Source of the DNA: Purshia tridentata
Taxonomy: Eukaryota; Streptophyta; Magnoliopsida; Rosales; Rosaceae
Direction: 5' to 3'
NCBI GenBank assembly: GCA_003254885.1
Contig: QANT01006685.1
Location: forward strand, 1 to 27,388
Length of the DNA stretch: 27,388 bases
Under the pieces are notes generated by a model. That model saw only the letters and a list, made by a program, of their open reading frames with translations, had not been told where the DNA came from and made no database searches. Made by a program: the position numbers and the translations under genes. Below, in pieces: positions 19,903 to 27,388 of the stretch; position 1 is the first letter of the stretch; the number at the start of each line of letters is the position of its first letter.

Positions 19903-22752
19903 TCATGTCCTCTTCAAAAGGTACCCCAAAATAATGCCAATCAAGCCAACGAGAGCAACATATATAAATGGTATACCGCCACCACTTCTGTTGGCCTCAC
20001 GCCTCAAAAGATCCTGCAAATGATTATCTTTTAGTTTCTTTGGAAAGCTACAAATTCCTCAAACAAAAACCTTATCGCTTATCTACAAGGTCAGGGTTAA
20101 ACACATATCCAACTACCTATCAATAAGAGTGTACAAATATTAAAACAGCTCATTTAGGTTCAATCAGTAATTTTCACGAACATTGAAAATACTGACAACT
20201 TATAATTTTTAGTTCTTTATGAAGACATCATATCAAGATATGTCCCAATAAAGAGAGACCCAAAAAAGTAGAAACCAAAAGGATAGGTTTTATATGAGCC
20301 TCAAATAAATATCAATTGAAATACAAAGCCTCTTACCAGTTCTTGCTGAAGCCTGTTATTTTGCTGAATAGCAGAGTTTTTCTCCTCAGTCAGTCTCACA
20401 ATAAGAGTCCTTGCCTGAAATTACAAATATTCCTCACAAAATTAATTACACGTGCCACCATCAACATTCCAGAAATTCCACAAGTTCATTCCATGAGTAG
20501 AAACATTGTAGATTGGGCAGCATCCACCATTAAAAAATTATACAATTTCAATGCTTGGAAGAAAGATGAACATGGATGTAATTGACAATGAACATTCAAA
20601 AAGATTATCTGCAGTGACTCTAAACGACATACTTGAGATGAATAACCCAGTTGAAAAAATTCTCAAGTTCACTATACGGTGTTGGGAAAATGATATTACT
20701 CCAAAGTAAAATTTTTTCAAATTACGAAAACAAGGCTTAGAAACTATACTGGAATCCCATGCTCCACGAAATCTGAACTGAGGGATTCACAGTAACTGTA
20801 GGAATAATGTCTTTATGAACAAGAAAATCTAATGAAAAATAAGACAGGAAGTCTTAAGCTGTCTCTCTCTTGCTATACCCCTGAAATGTTTAAAAACAAC
20901 TTCACAAGATACAACCAACCCTTGCTTTTAGACAAACTCAAGCAAACCTAGAGTCACCATTTGGAAACAAATACACCAATCCTCAAGAATGCTTTTCCGT
21001 ATGCTCAAAGACAGTTTTTGATTCTCAAACTGCAAGTTCCATAATTAGTTCAAACTCCTATGGGTAACATGAAAGGCCAAACACTTGGATGAGATTATAA
21101 GTTCAACAACTATAGATGTTAGTTCCTAATGGTATCAAATTTCCATTTAATGCACCATGGATGTATTTATTACTTTGTAGATGATGTAGTCTTTACTGGA
21201 GTGAAGAATTTTATTAGTTCAATTGTACTGAATAAACAAATAGAATTGTTAATCATGCATAGACAACCAATACTAATTAACAATTATAATTTCCTCCAAA
21301 CAGACTGCAAGTGGCAACCATGTAAGTTATATAACCCTCAAAAGTTCAACACTCAATATAACACATGGTTTAAAATAAGACAGTACCTCAGATGAGTTAT
21401 CTTGAGGCTCATGTCGCTCGGTGAAAGCTCTTGAAGCCTAAAACCAAAGTTGCATCATGACAACATAATCTATTAAAATAAAAACGAAATTTAAAAAGCC
21501 AAAAACACCCTTGTTTGTATTCTTTTTTCCAATCCATCAAGTACTCACAGCTTTAAATTCAGAAGCATTTGAACTCCCGTTGTCCACTGAAGCCCTGGGC
21601 GATGAACCTTCTTCCGATCCTTCCCGAACTGGCGACGGTGGCCGAGGCGGAGCAACATACACAACCTTCAATTTACACTCTTCGACAATATGCCCCGACT
21701 CCTTACTGAACTGAAATAGCAAACACAAATCCAGTTGCACAAATACTTAGCTAAGTAAACCTTAAAAACTCATACACAAGGCCATATAGTAGCGTCACGT
21801 AACTACCATCTCTGGAGTGATATCCTTGGCAGTGGTAGCACCGGGGCCAGCAACTACGCTCTGAAGCAGGAACTTGTCCTTACATTGCATATCCAATGGC
21901 GCCTCCTTTTGTGCTTGCATCGTAACTAAACCCACATACAAAAATAATATGTTTTGACACATAGGGAACATGATAATTAAGCACAAAATTAGCAATCAAA
22001 CAACACTGATTAAGCATGAAACAAAGTGTTTGTACCTATAACATCACATGTTGACCTTGGCAATACAACCCCAGTGTTGGGTCTAACACAATACTTTTTT
22101 GGATTTGTTGTCTTTACCTAATAAACCAACCAATTCCACAAAAATCAACATTCCAAATCTCTAGCAGGAAAACAAACCCAGAACACCCAAAAAAGAAAAG
22201 AAAAGTGAAGTGAGTACCTTGAAAGCCACATAGTCATCGGTCTTATTGGAAAGTATCAGAGAGCACGAGATCTGCTTCCTCAATTCAACTTTTATTGATA
22301 ATCAAAAAAATTAAAACAAATAAAAAAAAATCAGAAACAGTTGAAGCAGGGAAAACAAAAACACGGATCTGAAAGTAAAGCGAAAAAATTTAAGTGAGTA
22401 GAATTTGGAGGAAACACAAAAATCAACATTCCAAATCTCTAGCAGGAAATATATAACAAACCCAGAACACCCAAAAAAAAAAGAGTGAAGTGAGTACCTT
22501 GAAAGCCACATAGTCATTGGTCTTATTGGAAAGTATCAGCGAGCACGAGATCTGCTTCCTCAATTCAACTTTTATTGATAATCAAAAAAATTAAAACAAA
22601 TAAAAAAAAATCAGAAACAGTTGAAACAGGGAAAACAAAAACACGGATCTGAAAGTAAAGCGAACAAATTTAAGTGAGTAGAATTTGGAGGAAGCGTTAC
22701 GAGGGAATTGGAGCTCTTGGGGTTCGATGCTGAGAAGCTCGCCGGTGCTCAT
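19903..22752 (-). CDS. VAP27: VAP27-type vesicle-associated membrane protein-associated protein (MSP domain)
   Basis: A tail-anchored ER protein that binds FFAT-like motifs and tethers ER to plasma membrane, actin and other partners. Eight coding exons (minus): 22752-22701, one of two alternative second exons (22568-22498 or 22288-22218), 22117-22036, 21925-21807, 21710-21549, 21437-21387, 20414-20337, 20013-19903. Using either second exon gives 726 nt, 241 residues plus TGA, with consistent phases. The MSP domain covers about residues 5-126 and includes the family motif KTTNPKKYCVRPNTG (43-57). A Pro/Ser-rich linker APPRPPSPVREGSEEGSSPR follows (128-147), then a coiled coil (about 179-211) and a C-terminal transmembrane anchor (about 219-238) ending LLKRT. 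The start at 22752 matches the family N-terminus (short, then ELL-x-IEP). The leader contains a (CT)n tract and an upstream in-frame ATG. Confidence 0.95.
22218..22288 (-). other. VAP27: VAP27 alternative coding exon 2, copy A (exon 3-proximal)
   Basis: 71 nt encoding, with the one base donated by exon 1, LELRKQISCSLILSNKTDDY followed by VAFK (residues 18-41). It has Asp at residue 35, as in the Arabidopsis VAP27-1 sequence I recall (NKTD). Because 71 is not a multiple of three, this copy can be joined to exon 1 or skipped in favour of copy B, but cannot follow copy B in frame. Confidence 0.9.
22498..22568 (-). other. VAP27: VAP27 alternative coding exon 2, copy B (exon 1-proximal)
   Basis: Same length and splice sites as copy A, with two base differences in the exon: one synonymous (in a Ser codon) and one that changes residue 35 from Asp to Asn (NKTN instead of NKTD). 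The intron before it is 132 nt and the gap between the two copies is 209 nt, both long enough to splice. Confidence 0.9.
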
Positions 22753-22863
22753 GTCCGAAGCGATCGGAGGACTGCCAGAGAAGAGATATCCGGGTGATTT
22801 TCCGGTTGAGATGAGCGGTTTTCCACTGACGGGAAGTGGGTGAGAGAGAAAGGGAGAGGGAGG

Positions 22864-22888
22864 GAGAGAGAGAGAGAGAGAGAGAGAT
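22864..22888. repeat. (GA/CT)n tract upstream of VAP27 start
   Basis: GA-dinucleotide run on the plus strand, reading as CT on the VAP27 strand, about 115 bp upstream of the start codon. CT tracts in this position are common in plant 5' leaders and core promoters. Confidence 0.85.
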
Positions 22889-23949
22889 GCAAAGCAAAGC
22901 AATTAAGCAAACAACGTGCGACTGTTGGCTTGTCTCTCTTTCACCTCGGGTTTTGGTTTGTCACCGGTTCCTCCGGTTCAGATCATGCGGTTTTTTCTGG
23001 ACCAAGCGGTTTGTTAATAATAACTTAATTACAGTTTTAAAAAAAAAATAATTTGTTTTTTTTCTTTAAAGTCTTGGAGAGATGAGATGATTGAGATCCA
23101 ATTAGAGGACGTTCCAACAATTTGTTTCTCATTAATCAACCGTAGTGTCTAGAAATTTGGAGAACTTTTTATGTATAATCAATACACGTCACGTGATATA
23201 ACTAATCTAACGTATAAGAATATTGTTAAAATACACGTTTATTTTTGTAGTATAATATTAATAATATTCACTTATATTATGAACATATATATTGATTACA
23301 CATGTGACGATTTATCGGTTACATTAAAAAATCTCTCATAAATTTGAACTCATAACTTATTTCAATAATAAAAAATTAATGTCATCTACTATTTCAAATG
23401 GTCATTGAGTAGAATATTCCAACATTTTGAAAATAAATACTATTAAAACTTTATTGTTAAAGTTATAATGATATAATTTTCTTCAATCTTCCTCGCTGCC
23501 ACATAGATTTTGCTTGAACTTACAACTTTTGCACGCTAACGCGCATGCGGAAACTTTGATAAAAAGTAATAGAACCATTAACTTTTATCCTAACTTTTTG
23601 AAACTCAACTAATATGATAATATTCTACGTGCTTGTTATAATTGGGTCACCTTGGACCTCATTTATTTAGAGTAAGGTAAAAATGTCATATCATCCTAAT
23701 GAACAAAAATTAAAATAATAGTTGATGTCTTTAGCAATATTGATTTTCGTGTGTAAATATAATATTTATATTTAGGATGTTCATTTTAAAATTTCTTTCT
23801 TTCTTATGGCAATTAGATGGACAATATGTATGTTCGGTTTCTAAGGGGGTTTGGGAAACAAACTATTAGAGTTTGAAACTTTTAATATTTTTATGATGGA
23901 GTAATCAAACTTAGTATTTAAGTAAAACACAATGTTTTATTTGTTTCGT
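22889..23949. other. VAP27 upstream region and AT-rich intergenic DNA
   Basis: The first few hundred bases must contain the VAP27 promoter. The rest is AT-rich with no recognised coding exon, RNA gene or complete transposon. A CACGTGA-containing G-box-like site lies at about 23189-23196. Confidence 0.5.
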
Positions 23950-24012
23950 TTTTTTCTTTCATCAGGAGATTCAAGAGAATGAGAGAATTGAATTTGGTTA
24001 TGTTCTATTCAG

Positions 24013-24330
24013 GTGTTTCCAGCCAAACTAGATTCCATTGTCTGTACCATAAAGGACCGTAGGGAGATGGATAAGCATGTTCCAATGCCCTCAGAAATTG
24101 TGGCTAAGTATGACAAAGCAGCCAGCTCATGGTAACTTCATGATCAGCAGCTAAAACAAATGGAAGTGGAAGTTGAAGAAGCTGCAAAATCTAGCTCTAG
24201 AAGAAGTAAATGGAAGTTTATGGGAGCTAGAGAAGCTAGGGCCAAGGAAGAGCTACGCCAAGTTTATGGTGTTTCAGAACAGAAAAGTGATGGGGAACAT
24301 TGCACTAGCTCAAATCTGGGGTGCCTTTAA
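24013..24330 (+). pseudogene. Broken coding fragment of an unidentified protein
   Basis: A plus-strand frame opens after a possible acceptor (TTCTATTCAG) at 24013 and runs 105 codons to TAA at 24328-24330, with one internal TAA at 24133-24135 (codon 41). Residues before and after this stop look like real protein: VFPAKLDSIV, KDRREMDKHVPMPSEIVAKY, then a Glu/Lys-rich coiled-coil-like stretch QLKQMEVEVEEAAKSSSRRS and an AREARAKEELRQVYG segment. Only a single base (for example CAA or AAA to TAA) is needed to explain the break. No upstream exons are recognisable apart from a possible short open stretch at 23966-24012. I do not recognise the parent family. It is probably a duplicated terminal exon or truncated retrocopy. 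Confidence 0.55.
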
Positions 24331-25134
24331 TTTTGGTTGACTCTGCCACTGGACTGTCCCTGTGACCACATTTGGTGTCTTAGATTGGATTCAAAAGGTT
24401 GACTCTCTAAATTTAAGATACTTTGAAGGAAGAAATAGAGGCTAACTTCTAACTTTTATCCATCCTGATCCTCTCAAAATGGTGGGATATATCAATCCCT
24501 TGTAACTAATCCATCTTCCTCTTTCAACTTGGACAAAATTTATTAGCCACCATATTTTCCTTCAATACATAAACCTTGAATATAGTGAGTTAACATTTTC
24601 AATCCAATCTTGAGCCCCAAAAGAGGCCTATAGGAACAAAAACCCAAAGGTTTTCTCAAATATACAACAATATTATATGGTGCAATTGCTCTCTTCAGCT
24701 GGGTACATCAGAATACTAACCTGCACAAAAGGTCGATTGAACTGTGACATCACAAAAAATATCCCATGAAGCACATTATTTGTTTACAAACATAAAAGTA
24801 TAGATTGTCATATTGCTAAAGATCATTTGAGGTCACACAAGAATATTCTTCTCTCTCTATATATTCAATTTTCTACCTCAAAATGCTCTTTCGCCTCTTT
24901 TAAAAGGACATTATGACAGAATGGAAAAGAGGAAAATACATTACTGTGATGCACAACATAACAATTCCCTTTGTATATTCATGGATAGGTCTTAATATAA
25001 GGTATATGCATACATTTATAGGAACAATGCAAAGAATAGGGTGAATAAACTACATATTTCTTCACTTACAAAACAAACCAATATTCAAAGATAGAATCAG
25101 TTTAATTATCTTTGACCTCCAAGGGTATATTCTA
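24331..25134. other. Intergenic DNA and 3' end of the downstream minus-strand gene
   Basis: No open frame of note. The right-hand part must include the 3' untranslated region of the minus-strand gene that stops at 25135. Confidence 0.5.
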
Positions 25135-26124
25135 CTAATCATCAACAGAGGGTTGGTATTTCTGACGAGTTCGAATAGTGAAACCGGCAAACCAAGCAAC
25201 TCTCATCAGCTGCATACCGAGAATCAGCACCCACCAGGACACCAGTCCCCTAATTGTATGCATCATCCATGCTGGTGCATTGAGCTCAGTTCCAAGCTTC
25301 AATCCCCTCATCAGCTGCAACAAACGGTAACCTTCATACACTACAGGGGTCACCAGCCAAACCGGTGATTGCCAATGCCAAGTCAGCATCTCGGTCAGAA
25401 TCTGTATTGAAATAAGCAGAAGGTAGGGACCCAAGAGAACTGCAAATGAGATGAAAGGCAGCTGGGGTTGGAGGAAACTCTTTTGGAATCCAAAAGCCAT
25501 CAGGGGAATGATAAATCCAGTCACAGTTGCAACCATATTCCAAAACTGGTAGCTAAAGGGAGCCTTGCTTTTGCAGGCTTGTTCTGGGTGTTTAGGCCGA
25601 GCACAGGAATCAGCCATGAGAAGAAAAAGGGTCGCGCCAAGATTAAATATGCAATCAAGTCCGACCAAGGAAAGCAGGCTGGCTATGTTGGGGCCAAGAA
25701 ATATGGAAGATATTGGTAGCCACAAAGTTGGCACCATGCCAGTGATGAGGAGAAGAGAAGGGCCCAGAAGCCACATTGGACATTTGAGGAACTGAAGCTC
25801 CATTCCTTTCTGATTATTAGCATCAGTAAGCTTCTCATTGTTGGTTTCTGGTGCTTCAGCAGTGCTAACTGAAGAAATGGTTTCAAATATGTTGGTGGGT
25901 TTTTTATCCAAGAAGTTGTCACCAGCACTGTCCATGGGGGCGTATGCGGCAGATGAGGGCTGCCAGTCAGTCAGTTTTGTGCAGCAAACAGGGGAATGTT
26001 TTATCTGAATGTGAGAGGTGTTTGTGGTTTTTAAAAATTTCAGGATTCGGGAATGGGCTCTGGGAACAGTATTGGTAGACATCAATAACGGAGATCGAGC
26101 TAAAGATGCCATTTCTTGGTTCAC
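25135..26124 (-). CDS. Conserved-looking multi-pass membrane protein, probably plastid-targeted, function unknown
   Basis: A single coding exon of 330 codons (329 residues plus TAG). The N-terminal about 60 residues are rich in Ser, Thr, Lys and Arg with few acidic residues, fitting a plastid transit peptide. A second ATG at codon 5 (26112) starts MASLARSPLL, a more typical transit-peptide beginning, so either start is possible. An acidic, Asn-rich linker (about 62-108) precedes hydrophobic segments at about 116-143, 146-170, 193-213, 222-246 and 290-313. Between them are Cys and charged positions (DSCARPKHPEQACKSK, 172-187) and a conserved-looking WHWQSPVWLVTPVVYEGYR (249-267). A 5' leader intron lies upstream (26167-27017). 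I do not recognise the family and assign no function. The high hydrophobicity, long frame and proper leader intron make it a real gene. Confidence 0.85.
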   Translation of the reverse strand: MNQEMASLARSPLLMSTNTVPRAHSRILKFLKTTNTSHIQIKHSPVCCTKLTDWQPSSAAYAPMDSAGDNFLDKKPTNIFETISSVSTAEAPETNNEKLTDANNQKGMELQFLKCPMWLLGPSLLLITGMVPTLWLPISSIFLGPNIASLLSLVGLDCIFNLGATLFLLMADSCARPKHPEQACKSKAPFSYQFWNMVATVTGFIIPLMAFGFQKSFLQPQLPFISFAVLLGPYLLLISIQILTEMLTWHWQSPVWLVTPVVYEGYRLLQLMRGLKLGTELNAPAWMMHTIRGLVSWWVLILGMQLMRVAWFAGFTIRTRQKYQPSVDD

Positions 26125-26166
26125 AGTTCAATCAAACAACTTTGAGCAGGGCCTAAAGCTTTCACG

Positions 26167-27017
26167 CTGAAACATGTGAACATAAAATTAAAAGAAAATT
26201 AAATGCTACAAAAATACATAAGCAAGGAAAACTGTTAAGAAAACTAAGGTTCTCTGGGTTCATAAATCACACACTATGAATATATAGTTTACTCCTATAA
26301 GGTAAAAGAAGTTCATATGATAACCTTAAATGCTGAACTTCTGAAGGTAATGTGAATTAGGTCAAGCATAAAAACCCCTTTAAGGATCAATGTATAATTT
26401 TGCAAGAAAATGCGCAAATAATCTATGCTATTCCCTTTAAACACAAAGTTTCTTCAAGCAGCTCAAAGGGGGAGTTGTACCACAACTTGAGAACTTCACG
26501 ATATCCTCTTAATTTTGGGACGCAAGATAATACAACAGTGGACTAGTTTCATTATTCTGGGAGACACTGAAATGTCCTTTCTAGCATGGTAAAACCACCC
26601 TAGCTAGAACCTACACTGGATATTTTGTAACACCATCTAGACCCAACTTGTTAATTCTAAGTTACTTAACTTACTGACAATTACTAAGCACCACTTATCA
26701 TTATTATTATTATTTTTTAAATCAAATTCAAATATTACCAAAGATTTTCAGATTCATTAGATTGTAGCAAGATTTCATAGTATTCAGAAATTTAAAACCG
26801 AATGTACAGAAAAAAAAAAAAAAGACCATGAAAATTTACTGTCATTCAAATACTCAAGTTTTGCAAATTATTTTGATTTCTTACGTTTCTCTTTTCAATT
26901 CCAACAGTTTCTCAGCAAGCAAACATAAATTATAACAAAACATAAAGATGAACCATTATAAAGAAGAAACAGAGAAACAGCGAGATAACTGAAACTTAGG
27001 GGTCAAATTACGCTTAC
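26167..27017 (-). other. Intron in the 5' leader of the membrane-protein gene
   Basis: On the minus strand a consensus donor CAG|GTAAGC sits at 27018/27017 and an acceptor ATGTTTCAG at 26167, with the coding start 42 nt further on. This implies a non-coding first exon from about 27018 upwards and an 851 bp leader intron. Leader introns often raise expression in plants. The interval otherwise holds only AT-rich sequence. Confidence 0.65.
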
Positions 27018-27388
27018 CTGATTGAGGGTAGTCCTTGTCCTTCAGCCAATCGTCTGAGGATCAATTACATGGTCCACAAACGGCGTCGTAGAAGTTTGTT
27101 CTTCTTTTTGGTGTGACGAAGGTTGTGCTTCTTTGAAATTGAATTGAATTGAATTGATGTTGCAACGATGGCGACGGTGCTAAAACCGGCCTGCATGGAC
27201 CGGGTAAGAACCGAAATGGCGGGTTTGACTGTTTGTTCTGTTGGGCTTGTACGGTGTTTTGGGCCTAACTCCACGTTATACATCAAAATACTTTATTAAA
27301 GGCACAGGCTATACCGACCACCCTTTACTGCTGAGTTGACCACCCTCTTATTTTTTTCTTTTTTTTCTCTTTTTGCCCCTCCAAAAAA
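27018..27388. promoter_or_regulatory. Non-coding first exon and promoter of the membrane-protein gene
   Basis: Expected to contain the transcription start and promoter of the minus-strand gene ending at 25135. A (GAATT)n pentanucleotide repeat lies at about 27135-27157. The minus-strand frame at 27065-27286 has no recognisable product and is probably not coding. The window ends in T-rich DNA. Confidence 0.4.

Larger units (their letters stand above)
22137..22694 (-). repeat. Tandem duplication containing VAP27 coding exon 2
   Basis: Two units of about 280 bp lie head to tail: 22137-22414 and 22415 to about 22694. By eye they differ at only four positions (two in the exon, two in the intron) plus two small length changes in an A-rich part. 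Each unit carries the whole 71 nt exon, its acceptor (TCAATAAAAG) and its donor (GTACTCAC). The outer end of the unit nearer exon 1 stops a few bases inside intron 1, just beyond the exon 1 donor. The high identity suggests a recent event. Confidence 0.95.

Noticed and set aside
24130..24147. Possible tiny intron removing the in-frame stop in the broken fragment (GTAACT to GATCAG).
   Set aside because: The interval would be under 20 bases, far below the minimum plant intron size.
25153..25795. Plus-strand frames of 71-83 codons.
   Set aside because: Antisense shadows of the 329-residue membrane-protein gene.

Overview
This 27.4 kb window is nuclear DNA from a flowering plant, most likely a woody eudicot. 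The support is split, intron-rich genes with GT-AG junctions, AT-rich introns and intergenic DNA, plant-specific protein families, (CT)n and (AT)n microsatellites, and small non-autonomous transposons. Gene models were built by hand by joining exons in frame, and each multi-exon gene closes exactly: exon lengths, phases and stop codons agree. The species cannot be fixed from the sequence; a rosid such as a Rosaceae member is a guess.

Layout. Positions 1-7990 hold no gene I can support: microsatellites, two G-boxes, a scrambled duplication at 5321-5431 that includes a copy of sequence from about 540 bp away, and a foldback transposon at 7036-7389. Positions 7994-14267 (minus) encode a plastid-type phosphatidate cytidylyltransferase (CDP-diacylglycerol synthase, CDS4/CDS5 class) in seven coding exons. 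Its fifth intron carries a 713 bp hAT-type element inserted into one unit of a tandem duplication. Divergently, 15653-18539 (plus) encodes a 306-residue acidic protein with a ubiquitin-interacting-like motif and two C-terminal EF-hands in six coding exons. The 1.4 kb between these start codons contains diverged transposon-like repeats.

Convergent with it, 19903-22752 (minus) is a VAP27-type (VAMP-associated protein, MSP domain) gene with eight coding exon positions. Its second coding exon is present twice in tandem, both copies with intact splice sites, and the phase permits only one copy per message. Positions 24013-24330 hold a coding-like fragment broken by an in-frame stop. Positions 25135-26124 (minus) encode an unrecognised multi-pass membrane protein with a plastid-like N-terminus and an intron in its 5' leader.

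The genes do not form a pathway. CDP-diacylglycerol synthase makes the precursor of plastid phosphatidylglycerol, and VAP27 tethers ER to other membranes, but their adjacency is probably incidental. The most notable features are the duplicated VAP27 exon, the UIM plus EF-hand architecture, and the small rearrangements that record DNA repair and transposition.
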